From Gymnothorax reevesii (taxonomy: Eukaryota; Chordata; Actinopteri; Anguilliformes; Muraenidae), in the NCBI GenBank assembly GCA_029721435.1, contig CM056574.1:77657001-77721000 (forward strand): a stretch of 64,000 nucleotides of DNA, given 5' to 3'. Positions 1 through 11,202 of the stretch are shown piece by piece (the stretch's first letter is position 1; each line of letters begins with the position of its first letter). Under the pieces are notes generated by a model that did no database searches, was not told where the DNA came from, and worked only from the letters and a program-made list of their open reading frames with translations. The translations under genes were made by a program, and so were the position numbers.

Positions 1-674
1 GGCATCCTCTCTGAAACTGGTGAATTCAATTGAAATCTGTGATTGCTCATTCTGAATCTTTATTATTATACACTGCAATACACCACACAACTAATCAGGT
101 TCCCTCTAAATGTAAAACTGTATACCTAACTGAACTGCTGTTTGCCTTAGTGAAAGAGGAAAGTGTTGGATACTTCTGCAGACTCTATATTCCATTTGTA
201 ATTGTAAGAAGAGGTCAGAGGAACACCAGGTGCAGGATGCAGAAGTGTTATTAAACACAAAACACTTGGGGCAAAAAGGCAGACACACCTGAAACAAAAC
301 ACTGTGCACAAGCACTGAACAAATGGGAGAACTCAGGTACACTGCCAAAGGCAGGGGGAAACAGATATACTCTCTCCAAGAGAGGATAAACTAAGAAAAC
401 AAAAACTGAACCGAACTAAACTGACGGACACACTGGGAGGCTTATACATGGGGCAGACAAGACTAGAGTGCAGCAAACAGAAAGACTCTGGAAACATACA
501 CGGGAGACATTCAGAGGGCACGAGGAGCTGAGACTTCACCATGTAGCACAGAGACATTACGGAGGATCCGTCTGACAATCGCTTCCAATGCTCCCACGTA
601 TATAATCATGAGAGGAGGCGGGGACTCGGAAAGCAATCTAGGCTGAAACGGAAACACGTGTTATGGCCCCAATT
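1..674. other. Unassigned sequence left of the Gypsy LTR
   Basis: No gene is visible. The open frames here are short and have no recognisable motif. The stretch from about 210 is purine-rich, with a TTATTAAA-like motif and an LTR-like feel, but I could not define ends or a target duplication. It may be part of an old LTR or other repeat. Confidence 0.4.
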
Positions 675-1125
675 TGTTACGAAATTTACGACAGCAAAGG
701 ATGACAGACAATTTTAAAACTTAAACACATTTAATTAAACAAACACTTTTAACTAATCTACTCTACCGACCAAGATTCATCATATGCAGGAAAAAATATT
801 TACAGTCCCTTTGGTTGGGTTGCTTGGTGATGTTCCGGGTGAGGAAAATGTTCCAACACAGGCAAAAATCCACTAAAAGCTTCACAGGTCTTGAAAAGAG
901 TGACAGGTCTGGTCAAATGTATCCTTCTCCTTGCAATTTCTCCTACTACTCCACTCCCTCAATTTTCCTACTTATATACTCTTTTGCAGACCTCTCCCAC
1001 CTTTTAGCCTCTTTTTTTCAAATTCTCTGGGACTTGTCTCAGACAGGCCCAAGACATGCCCAAACCTAGCTCCAGTCTGGGCTTAACAAAAAAAAAGGTC
1101 AATACTGCCATCTAGTGGCATTACA
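675..1125 (-). repeat. 3' LTR of the Gmr1-like element
   Basis: Clear homology to 24934-25392: shared blocks include GGTTGGGTTGCTTGGTGATG-like text near 815 and TACTGCCATCTAGTGG near 1103. It ends in ATTACA on the plus strand, so the LTR begins TGTAAT on the minus strand. The right LTR ends in the same ATTACA. It was separated from the rest of its element by the Penelope-like insertion. Confidence 0.9.
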
Positions 1126-1141
1126 CCTCCATTCCAAAAGG
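1126..1141 (-). other. Polypurine tract of the Gmr1-like element
   Basis: On the minus strand the bases directly before the LTR TGTAAT are GGAATGGAGG, preceded by a T/C run. A purine tract at this place is where plus-strand DNA synthesis starts in LTR elements. It shows that the left LTR is the 3' LTR of a minus-strand element. Confidence 0.65.
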
Positions 1142-1741
1142 GAAAAATTTTGACTCATAAAGGCAAAATTTTTCTTTTCAAGACAAAAATATTTATGTAG
1201 ACACTTGTATATATATGCAATCTCACACGATGCAACCTCTGTGTCACGGAGAAATATTTTATAATTTGCAAACCAAACTTGTGCTCTTTAAACAAACGCA
1301 ATGAACTGGCCAACACGTGTCGCCACGCCAGCAAATTCCTTTTGAACAAGGTCTCCGCGGATCCTTAAAAAGTCTTAAAATGTCTTATTTTCAATATGTG
1401 GTTTTTAAGGTATTAATAAGCATTATATTTCGCTATTTTTTGAGGTATGGCATTAAATTTCACATGGGAGGTATTAAATTTCATCCGAGTAGCCTAACAT
1501 ATGTCTGGATTTTTTTTCGCGCTATTCGTTATTTATTTAGCTAGCCTCATTATCAAGATTCTGTAAAAATAGATAAAGGTGCCATCATAGAGCGCAGGAA
1601 TCACGCCGCAGGTGGTAGTGTGCCCTTTTAGCGATGTAGTAGAGCCAGAGTAGAGAACAGATGAAGAAGTGGTTAGAATAGGCATACGTGCATTTCTTTA
1701 CATTTCTTTTACTATCTATGCATACGTGAACATGAACCGAG

Positions 1742-4700
1742 ATGGGGAAGTGCAAGTTCAGTGATAAGTGGCTTGAGGAGCCGAAATACAACTGGTTGTT
1801 TAAAACAACGTCGGAATATGAAGCGCGATGCAAGCTGTGTCGAAAAGACTTCAAGTTGGGAACAATGGGCCGTAAAGCCCTTGACGCTCACATGAAAGGG
1901 GAAAAGCATACACGCTATGCTGCTAGTCAGGCAACAACAGTGCCCATGCAAATGTTCGCACCAACAGGCACTAACGCAAGTACAAAGCCTTTGCCTTCAG
2001 TGTCGAGCCCGGGTCCCAGCACAAGTGCTTTCGCTGCATTCGCCCCAACCGCTACGCTAAAGGCAGAAATACTGTGGGTGCTGCAAACGAATAGCCGACA
2101 CCACTCGTACACTTCAAACGAAGAGATGGGCACCGTCTTCTGGACAATGTTCCCGGATTCTGAGTATGCCAAGTCGTTTACTTGTGGGAAAGACAAGACA
2201 TCGTATCTACCACGATTTGGCCTGGCTCCATTTATCAAGCGCGAGCTTCTGTCTACTGTCAATCAAGGCAGCTTCGTCATCATGTTCGATGAATCTATGA
2301 ATCGAACCACCAAAAGCAAGCAGCTCGACCTTCACGTCAGGTATTGGGTGACGGATGAGACTGGTTCTCGAGTGCAGTCCCAGGATCTCGGATCACAATA
2401 TATGGGCTACTCGACTGCTGAGGACTTGCTGGAAAACTTCAAGGTACGCTTTCAACCACTAACAAATTAATGATAAACGTCTTGTTTAAAGTGTTTCATG
2501 TAAATGGGTAATTCATATTGTAATTGGCAAGTAACTTTGCAATTGTTTGACTTGGTTGTAAGGACCTACTGATAAATAGGCCTACATAACTGTGTACGCG
2601 TGTGTGAGTGTGAATGTGAGTGTGAGTGTGAGAGAGAGAGAGAGAGATTCTATAGGCATGTCTCTTATCTAACCTTTATCCAAATATTTTACATACATAT
2701 TATGGCTCATTGACATTTTTTTTTAGAAACAGGTGTCTGTTCAACTTGGTCTTAAACAATGTTGCTGTGTTTTCAAGTACTTTAAATGACTATCAAGTTT
2801 GGTAATGTGCTGTATAAATAGGCTACTTTGATTGGGGCAACCACTATAAATGTCACTATTATGTGAAGTTGGTATATTAATAAATTGTACAACGTATATC
2901 ATTTACACTGAATGTTTTTCATGTAATCCTGCAAATAATAATAATCCATACTGTACAATACTGGCATTAGCTGCGGGTGCACCACTTGACTTCTGCTAAC
3001 AAAAGCATCAATGACCCTTATGTTAATAATGAAATACACCTGACATCATTACTTCATGAAGTATATAAATGATTTTATGATTTTGTGCTTTTCATTTTAG
3101 GAGTGTACAAAAGACCTGAATCTGAGGAACATGCTGTCCTTATCAATGGATGGGCCTTCAGTCAATTGGAAGTTTGTCAGTCTTCTGCAAAAAGAGCATG
3201 GGGAACAATTTGCGGGGATGCAAATACAAATTGCAGGAAGCTGTGGCTTGCACACATTGCATAATGCATTTAAGGGTGGGTTTGAAATGTGGACTGTGGA
3301 AAAGGTCCTGAAAGCACTTCATTATCTCTTCCAATGCGCACCAGCCAGAAGAGAAGATTTCAGCTCTGCAACTGAAACCTCAACATTCCCCTTGCCTTTC
3401 TGCGGGCATAGGTGGTTGGAAAACTTGCCTGCTGTTGAAAGGGTATTGGAAGTGTGGCCATCCATAGTGAAGTATGTGGATCTTGTGAAGGCAAAGAAAG
3501 TGAAAAATCCGGGGACATCATCCATTGACACCATTTTGTTCCAGCCATTTCTGGCTAAATATCAAACGGATGTGCCAATGATGCCGTTTCTTTGGGAGGC
3601 ATTGGAGACTCTGATCCGGGTAATTTTAGATTTTACATTACACATGTTAGAGTGCATTAAAGTTACAAATATTACTAACACTGCAAATATCAGGACTGCA
3701 TATGCATGCACGGTATGATGCAGATTGAATGGATGTCATTGCAGTGATTCTAGTGCAAGTACAGTTGTGTATGGATATATTACTACTACAATAACAAATG
3801 ATTCACAACACAAGTAACAATAACAAATATAGATCTCACATATGAATTGAATTTGTATTTTCAGAACCTCCTCAAACGCTTCATCAAGCGAGATGCCCTG
3901 CCTCAGACACAATATAAACTGGTGAGGCTTGATGTTGTTGACCAATCAATGTGGCTGAATCCCAAGGAAGTGGACATAGGAATGGGGGCAACTGCTTTGA
4001 TCAAGGTACGACTTACGGGTACTGTAAACCGTTTTAAAATATGCCATACATGAATATATTGGGAGTATGATTTCTTTTGAAACTTTTAACATACAATTGG
4101 GGTATTGTTAATATTCTGTTAAGTGTTTAAAGCGATGCTAGAAATTTCACAACCAATATTCTCTTGTCAGGAACTGTCAGAGGTCAAGGGCAGAATAAGT
4201 GAACTCAGTGTGCTGCAATTCAGAAAAGACTGCCAGGTTATTCTTTCAAAAGTATGCAAGAAAGCTTTGGAGAAGTGCCCATTGAAGTATGCAGTTGTAC
4301 ATAATATGATGTGTTTGAACCCCAAGAGAATGTACTTGAACCCAGATGACTGTCTGACCAAAATGAAGGCACTCGTCCAGAAGTTTGTGCAGGACAAACA
4401 GTTGGCAGACGGTATATCTACTGGTAAATTTTAGGAATACGAATAGATAAGATGTATAGAAGAATAGGAATAAGAATAGATAAGATGTATGTTAATATGG
4501 GTTTCTATTCTTTCATCAATATGAACAGTTCTGACTATTTTTGTTATTGTGTTTATTAAATGTAATTACAGGTGATGTCATATCCCAGCACTTCGAGAAT
4601 GTCCTGCACAGTGAGGCCAAAGAATTGGAGTTCCTCTCCTTCAGTCCTTCTGAAGGATGCAGAGTGGATGTGTTTTTGCATCAGAAGTTGGCTCAGTCCT

Positions 4701-5245
4701 ATCCTGATCTCTGGTCATTCTGCAAAAAATTGTTGCTCTTATCCAATGGCCAAGCTGAAGTTGAGCGTGGGTTTTCAACAAATAAAGAAGTTGAAATCTG
4801 CAACCTTTCAGAGGAGGGAATGACTGCCCGCAGACTCATCTGTGATCATGTTCGGGTGTATGGAGGTGATGTGACCAGAGTGCCTCTCACAAAGAAGATG
4901 ATCACTTACTGTGCCACAGCAAGATCCAGATATTGAACATACTTGGAGGAGGAAAGAAACAACAAGGAAAAAGATGACCAGAGGAAGAAAAGAAAGATGA
5001 TGGTCGATGAGCTTGAGGAACTGAAAAGAAAGAGAGTGGCATTGGAGGGGGTGTGTGAAGGTCTACAAAATGAAGCGGACCAGATGGCTGACAAACCAGA
5101 AAATTCTGGTGGGACAAAAATGGCAACTCTAATAACAAAATCCAACACACTCAGACGTCGAGCCAAAGAAAAAAGGGAGGAGTTGGCTGGCCTGAAGGGT
5201 GACATTAAGGAGAAATCCGATGCACTGAGGCAATTTGATAAGTAG
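1742..5245 (+). pseudogene. hAT-type transposase, five exons, in-frame stop near the end
   Basis: Exons: 1742-2443, 3101-3619, 3865-4005, 4171-4411 and 4572-5245. Each intron has GT-AG ends, and phases agree at every join (0, 0, 0, 1). Exon 1 carries a BED-like zinc finger (C30, C33, H50, H56). Later exons have the MLSLSMDGPSVNWKF block, and exon 5 has the C-terminal hAT dimerisation region (LSNGQAEVERGFS). A TGA at 4934-4936 ends the frame after about 655 residues. The same frame then continues for 102 codons of charged coiled coil to a TAG at 5243. The stop may be a disabling mutation or simply define a shorter form. The gene lies within TIRs, so it is a transposon gene, not a domesticated host gene. 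Confidence 0.8.
2600..2646. repeat. TG/GA simple repeat in the first hAT intron
   Basis: A run of TGTGAGTGTGAATG-like units followed by GAGAGAGAGAGAGAG lies in intron 1. The rest of this 657-bp intron shows nothing else that I recognise. Confidence 0.85.
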
Positions 5246-5804
5246 TAAAACTTCCTCTTGTTTCCTTATTGTTGATGTTGTACTGCTGCACTGTTGACAG
5301 CAGTACCCTACTATTAAAATATTGAGAAAACAGTTAATGTTCTGTTTTGTGAACTGAAGATGCACTGATTTATTTAAAAAAAAAAAATCCTTTGACTGTA
5401 ACCTAGAGTGTATGTGTTTTTTTTTTTGTTACCATACGTATTTGTTCCGCGGTAGTGGTCTTATTTTTTATACTCAAAGGTCTTAAAATGGTCAAAAAAA
5501 GTATTATATTTGCTTGTAGGAAATGTCCAGAGACCCTGTTGAAGAATGCACCTGGATAAGCAGACAGGCAATTAGCTAAGGTCATTTCCACCGAAGTCAC
5601 CCGACGAGAGAGCTACCGCTCTTGAAACAAATTTGTAGTGACAATTTTTTAACCAATGCAGCTACCTTTTTAACTTTTCTATAAACTTTTTAATTTTTGC
5701 ATGGGCTCCTTCACTGTTGAGCACTTTTGAGGAAAAGGTTTTATACAATTTTACAATTTTATATTTGCTCCGAATGTTGAGCACTGTCACTCCTTATCGT
5801 CCTC

Positions 5805-6275
5805 ATGGAGAAGATTAACTTTGGTTGTTCCACAAAAAACATTCCTACCCCATCACACAAAGAATACCTGAAAAGGCTAATTGAAATGACCGAGAAGCTT
5901 ATCAAAAGGATGCGATGGCGAGCATTCCACTTCCTCAATCCCAAGGTTTCCGAGGACAGCTAAGCAACCTTCGGCTTTAACTCAAAGAAATCAACGCCAC
6001 AGATTCAAGAATTGAAGGATTTCGAAGACAAAATGGCAAGCCTAATTCAAAACATCAAATTTCGAAACACCCGACAGTCCAACTTCCAAAAGGACCTGGC
6101 CAAGCACGCAAAAGACATCAAAGAAAGCAGCAATCTTTACATCCCAGCCGACAAAACTTCTAACTTCTACAAAATGTCTAAAGACGACTACAGTAAACTT
6201 CTGAAAAAAAACATTGAAAAAGAGTATAAAAAAGCTCCAGCGGCGTCCACGTAAAACATAAATGCACATGGGAAA
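5805..6275 (+). pseudogene. N-terminal part of the Penelope-like ORF
   Basis: It starts at ATG 5805 with MEKINFGCSTKNIP and runs into the conserved LIQNIKFRN and ADKTSNFYKMSKDDY blocks, which in Penelope-like elements lie upstream of the RT core. Stops at 5961 (TAA) and 6253 (TAA) break it. The following hAT insertion (6284-9356) splits it from the RT domain. If that insert and one TSD copy are set aside, the frame runs directly from 6275 into the ITHQLDLADRVEMLAE block at 9357 onward, so this is one ORF cut in two. Confidence 0.82.
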
Positions 6276-6283
6276 CGTATAAC

Positions 6284-9200
6284 CAGGGGCGTGCTGGGCA
6301 TCCAATTCAGGCCGGGAGACTACCAAGCAAGCAGGCCACTGAAATGTTGCAGTGGACGCAAAGCGCGCGCAGCAAAAAATTTGCGGGGGTTTTCATTAAA
6401 AAAAGACGACTTTAGGCAGCATTTAGAGTTGTCACAGCAACTACAACAACACTATTAGACTGACAGCCACACAACAACACTCGATTAAACACAACCATGA
6501 GGACAGCTCCACACAGTCCTCCATACCAAACCAGTTTTGTCTTGTCTAATCTCTTCTCTACATCATACTGTGTCCTTTTGTTCTATATTATTTATATAGT
6601 GTGCAGAATTACACAAAAACATGTTTGTATTATTTTGTCAGCAAATCGTTTAGATGTCATGCCAGCTTACAATAGCTAAATGTCATGCCAGCTTACAATA
6701 GCTAAAAAGAATATTGAATATAATACTATTGTATTGGCTGTCCTAAAAGTCGATGGATGACGTCATTACCTACCTACCCATTTGCATAATACCCCTTATG
6801 CATGTGTTTTGGAGTTGCCATGTGTTTTTTTATATCGCTTAGTTTGGCATAGAAATCAGCCTTGCAATATATGCAGTATGCTTGAGTATCATCCCCAATA
6901 AACTGCTTCAACCTGCCTTTGAATTCAGGGTTTGATTCCCACTCCTTTCTGTACTTCTGACTGTACAGTTTAGACTGAGCCATGTTAAGCTAGAGGTTTA
7001 GCTTGTGTCACGGAGAAATGCAAACACACAAGGAACTGTCTGGACAAGGCGAGTATCTTTATTTATACAGTTCAGGCATGCAAACTGGTCATGGGTGAAA
7101 AAGGTGAGAAGGGCGCACAGACACACAGCGCGAACGGAAACGTAAATTTCATAGTCTGCGTTATAGAAACATGCATCACCAGAGGCTTGAATAAAATACT
7201 TTACAAGATGACTTACCATGTACATCTCTTTTTTATTGAGACGACAATTCAAACAACTATAACTTTTGCTCAGGTCCTTTTTCTTTCTTTTTGGCCTGGA
7301 CAATGATCACATGCTCTTTTTACCATGAATACCCAAATCTAAATCAACAAGTTATGCACATGTCATTTTTTGTTTTGGCCAGGACAAAGATCACATGCCC
7401 TGTCAGTGACAACAGGTAGGCTACAGTATAGGCTACACTCACTCTCCGATCATGTGCTTGATACAACACAGTGTATATCACCACATGTAAGCTAGCTCTT
7501 CAAAAGCAGTAAACGGTAACATGGAAAGTCACTTTTTAATAGGCACACCTTCCGCATTTTTTCATGCCTTTATCAACCTACATTAAACTTAACTAAGTTC
7601 CATACTTCTCTAATTTCATTGATCATACTGGTTAAAACATTTGCACAATTGTTTTAAAATAACCTCAAAAAGCTATAGCTATTGATAATTTCTTATTTTA
7701 ATTCAAGAAAACGAGATGTGCTTGACTCATCAGGGCGAGGTCAAAGCAATACCACCCATCGCCACATGGCGGAGAACCGTGACTAATTGTAAAATACGTG
7801 ACTGAGACGGTAGGCCTATTTAGCCTTTTATCTGTTCTCAAAAACGAGTCTCCCTCAAAATTATAAATGCAAGGGAGAAGGCCTGCGACCTATTTAGGTT
7901 TAAGCTACTCTTAAAAAAGTTGTTGAAGAGACTTGCTCGTCTAGCTAAAACTTTCTCAAACATCATGTCGGTAGACCTACTGTGCAGTTCATTTGATAGG
8001 CCAGGATAACGTTATGCGAGGCGGTCAAATATCGAGGAATAAATTCAATTTTACAGATTAGTTAATTTACCCTCATGGCAACGTTCTGTTTCACTTTAAC
8101 AGCAGCCTGGTGTAGGCTAAACAATGGTCTGTTATCAAGAAATGTCACAGTAAAATGTTGGGAAGTGAATGGAGCATTCTACAGGATTATAAAGAGCCGT
8201 GTAGCCTAGTAATGGCAGAATGAATTACGAACAGCACAGTAGGCACGAACGAAACCAGCGCAAGTTCCAAGTGCAGGAATTAATCTAACGACAACATCGA
8301 CGTCTGATTTATGAAGCTGTGATCACTTTAAGAAATGTATAACTATTGTTTATGCCTTACCTTGCCACAGGTTCTAATTTCCACGATGGAGGCCTTGAGC
8401 GGATTTCTTTCGTGGGTAAATTGCTTCAGGCTGGCACCATTAGAAAATAATTAGGAAGAAGGGGGCACCTTGTAAATTGGTGTAAATTGCCGCTTCAATT
8501 AGAGCATCTCGTCAGTCATTTGCTCTCACGAGATGAGTGTCATGTAGGTCTATGTAGTTTTCTGCGGTCCACTGTTCTGCTCACTCGGTCGCTGGCTAAT
8601 CCCCCCCTCCTCGAATCTGCGCAATTCGCGTACATGGCCCATTTCAAACTCAAAACGGCGAATTTCGCCGAAAGGTGAGGAGTTTGCATGCCTGACAGCT
8701 ATTTATTTACACAAAAAAATCACATTTATCCCACCGTGACTGTAAACCAACACTGAGAAAAGGCGGCGGCTTCGCATGTGCGATTCATTTGCAGTTTGGA
8801 CACGGAGGGGTGAACTTCTCCTGCTACGACTCCAGCCAAGAGGGGCGGCGGCGAGAGGACTGGGCCGCCTGTGAGTGCTCTGTGACGGGGGACAGGCCGA
8901 CGAAAGTACCCGCTGCATGTCGAGAGTAGTAACGATTAAAGTCGCTAAGTTGGCGACACTGGACGCGTCTCTCTCACTCATCCCCCCTCCTCTCGCAGAC
9001 TGCTCCATGTGCTTCTCTACATTTCCAGTGTTTTGGCTGTGTAGAGTCGGGCCATCAAGCAACTAACCAGTCACAACACGAGTCCTCTAAAAGAAAAACG
9101 GTGATCGCTGTAATTTTGATCAATCCTACCCTCTGGTCACAGAGTTCATGTTGGCTACGTGTGCACTATGCAGTGAGGGGGCGTGTCCTCTCAACATAGT

Positions 9201-9356
9201 GCTGCCAGCGCTGCTGCTGTTGCAATAAGTGTGTGTTGTCCCCCTGGAAACAGCGGGCCAGTGGCTGCATTTTATTTAATGGCAGCCAGGCAGGCCAATA
9301 AGGACACAGGCCACCGGGAAAAGTCCAGAGCGTCCAGATGGGCCAGCACGCGCCTG
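6284..9356 (-). mobile_element. hAT element, internally deleted, inside the Penelope-like ORF
   Basis: It is flanked by a perfect 8-bp duplication, CGTATAAC, at 6276-6283 and 9357-9364. The left end is CAGGGGCGTGCTGGGCATC; the right end, reversed, is CAGGCGCGTGCTGGCCCATC. Only one transposase piece is visible (6774-6983, minus), so the 3.07-kb element is probably non-autonomous. The region 8700-9060 is GC-rich and could be its original promoter side. A 26-bp tandem duplication occurs at about 6654-6705. The other 2 kb has no recognisable gene. Confidence 0.9.
6774..6983 (-). pseudogene. Zinc-finger N-terminus of a hAT transposase
   Basis: A 69-residue frame begins MAQSKLYSQKYRKEW and contains CIYC (C-x2-C) followed by HMATPKH (H-x5-H), the layout of the BED-like finger at the start of many hAT transposases. 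It stops at 6774, only 490 bp from the left TIR, so the catalytic domain is missing. It lies inside the hAT element 6284-9356 and runs towards its left end. Confidence 0.65.
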
Positions 9357-9364
9357 CGTATAAC

Positions 9365-10610
9365 CCACCAGTTGGACTTAGCCGACAGAGTGGAAATGCT
9401 TGCAGAATAAGAAGCCTTCATTACGCTTAAGGATCATAAGGAAAACTTTCTTAACAACCCGTCATCCCGACTAATAAATCCATCTAAATCTGAACTCGGA
9501 AGAATAAGTAAACAAATACTCGATCGTATTAACAAACGCGTCATCGCCAGCGCCGCAGTTCAACAGTGGAAAAACACTCAAGCAGTCCTTGAATGGTTTA
9601 ACGGAATTGATAACAAAACCAGCTACTCCTTCATCGCATTCGACATTGTCAATTTCTACCCATCCATTTTATGTGATCTTCTAAATAAGGCCCTCGACTT
9701 CGCTGAAGAGTTCGTTCCCATAACAACGGACGAGAGAGATATCATTATGCATGCAAAACAGTTGCTATTGTTCCACAACGGTGTTTCATGGGCAAAATGC
9801 GGCACAGACGACCTATTCGATATCACAATGGGATCGTTCGACGGCGCTGAAGCATGCGAGTTAGTAGGCTGCTACTTACTGTCTAGTCTCCCAAGGGAAC
9901 TCGAGCGCAGCAAGATCGGTCTCTACAGTGACGATGGCCTCGGCGTCTTCCAAGGAACACCGCGGCAAACGGAACAAATGAAGAAAAAAATTTGCAAAAC
10001 ATTCTCAAACCACGGGCTCCAAATCACAATAGATGCAAACAAAAAACTCGTAAATTTTCTAGACGTAACCCTCAACCTAAACGACGGATTGCACGCACCA
10101 AACGTGCAGCCAAACAACGTTCCATTATACATGCACAAAGAGAGTAACCACCCCCCATTGATCTTGAAAAACATTCCGTCTAATATCAATAAGCGGCTAC
10201 GGGACATATCCTCTTCTAGCACTTGCTTCGACTCGTCCACACCCATTTATCTAGAAGCTCTAACAAAAAGTGGATACAGCCACCATTTAAGCTTCGAACA
10301 GCCCGACACTGGCACTCAGAGGGACAGACCCAGACAGCAAAGGCACTGGAACATCACGTGGTACAACCCTCCATTTAGCAACGATGTAGCCACCAACGTT
10401 GGCAGAAAATTCCTGGATATCGTTAGAGAATGTTTCCACAAAAGACACCTTCTCAGAAAAATCTTTAACAAAAACACACTAAAAATAAGCTACTCGTGCA
10501 TGCCGAACCTGAAGTCAGTTATCAGCAGCCACAAAAAGGCACTACTAAAAGCCAACACCTATGAGCAGAACACCACAACTAAAACCTGCAATTGCAGACG
10601 GAAACCGTAG
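9365..10610 (+). pseudogene. Penelope-like reverse transcriptase domain
   Basis: The frame runs through LDLADRVEMLAE, a TAA stop (9408-9410), then EAFITLKDHKENF, a block typical of Penelope-like RTs. Motif A is FDIVNFYPSI with its aspartate. The motif-B region is MGSFDGAEACELVGCY. Motif C is YSDDGLGVF, where family members often have YRDDGL. NFLDVTLNL and NNVPLYMHKESNHPP follow. From 9747 to 10610 the frame is open for 287 codons. It ends in a CNC motif, after which a frameshift (about 10625) leads into the endonuclease. The RT copies the element RNA during target-primed insertion. Confidence 0.88.
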
Positions 10611-11012
10611 TGCCCGCTTCAAGGCAATGTTTGACGGAGAACGTAATTTACCAAGCGACTATAGAAACAAATCACGGCAAAGAAACTTATGTCGGCCTTA
10701 CGGAAAACGCATTTAAAGTGAAGTATCGAAACCACTTATCTTCGTTTAAGAACAGAACCCACCAAGATGCGACTGAATTAAGCAAGCATATATGAAAACT
10801 GCAGGACAAAGCAGAACAATTTAGGATCACGTGGAAAATTCTCGCAAATGCCATGCCGTACACGAACCGAACAAAACGATGCAACCTCTGTATTACTGAG
10901 AAATATTTTATATTTTTGCAAACCAAACTTGTGCTCTTTAAACAAACGCAATGAACTAGCCAACACGTGCCGCCACGCCAGCAAATTCCTTTTGAAGAAT
11001 GCACCTGGATAA
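10592..11012 (+). pseudogene. GIY-YIG endonuclease domain of the Penelope-like element
   Basis: In the shifted frame, CLTENVIYQATI followed by ETYVGLTENAFKVKYRNH matches the GIY-YIG nuclease signature of Penelope-like elements, here as VIY and YVG. The conserved Arg is replaced by Lys in FKVKY. NHLSSFKN and TELSKHI follow, then a TGA (10793-10795) where a Trp codon is expected. Further on, CNLC and, after another shift, [15 protein letters not shown] with stop TAA at 11010-11012 form the C-terminus. This domain nicks the target DNA. The last part lies in the right terminal repeat. Confidence 0.85.
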
Positions 11013-11150
11013 GCAGACAGGCAATTAGCTAACGTCATTTCCACCAAAGTCACCTGACGAGAGAGCTACCGCTCTTGAAACAAATTTGTGGTGACAATTT
11101 TTTTACCAATGCAGCAACCTTTTTAACTTTTCTATAACCTTTTAAATTTT
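10877..11150 (+). repeat. Right terminal repeat of the Penelope-like element
   Basis: An unbroken copy of the sequence split at 1228-1346/5539-5697, with only scattered differences. It gives the empty-site sequence that dates the first hAT insertion after the Penelope-like element. It overlaps the end of the ORF. Confidence 0.88.
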
Positions 11151-11202
11151 TTATATATATTATAACACAATATGCTAATAAACATGTGATATATACACAT
11201 AC

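Larger units (their letters stand above)
1347..5538 (+). mobile_element. hAT superfamily DNA transposon with a five-exon transposase gene
   Basis: The intact terminal repeat of the Penelope-like element at 10877-11150 gives the empty site, so the ends can be read. The left end begins CAAGGTCTCC and the right end, reversed, begins CAGGGTCTCT. The duplicated target is TTGAA at 1342-1346 and 5539-5543. Five bases is short for hAT (8 is usual), although hAT groups with 5-bp duplications are known. Both ends carry a subterminal GTCTTAAAATG motif (about 1373 and 5481). The 4.2-kb element carries the transposase gene at 1742-5245. Confidence 0.8.
1228..5697 (+). repeat. Left terminal repeat of the Penelope-like element, split by a hAT
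   Basis: Bases 1228-1346 and 5539-5697 together match 10877-11150. The match runs from CGATGCAACCTCTGT to TTTTTAACTTTTCTATAA. The split point is exactly where the five-exon hAT element lies. The repeat includes the last codons of the Penelope ORF, with CxxC, CRHA and a stop after APG, plus the 3' untranslated sequence. Confidence 0.88.
1228..11150 (+). mobile_element. Penelope-like element (GIY-YIG type) with two nested hAT elements
   Basis: The same sequence of about 275 bp occurs at the left end (1228-1346 plus 5539-5697) and the right end (10877-11150), which fits the long terminal repeats of Penelope-like elements. Between them lies a plus-strand ORF with an RT of the Penelope type and a GIY-YIG endonuclease. 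The element sits in the 3' untranslated part of the Gypsy element, between its RNase H stop (11203) and its 3' LTR. Target-site ends are AT-rich and ambiguous. Two hAT elements have jumped into it, one inside the left repeat. Confidence 0.87.

Noticed and set aside
1742..5245. Domesticated hAT-derived host gene
   Set aside because: It lies within TIRs and a target duplication, inserted in a Penelope-like repeat, so it is a transposon gene.
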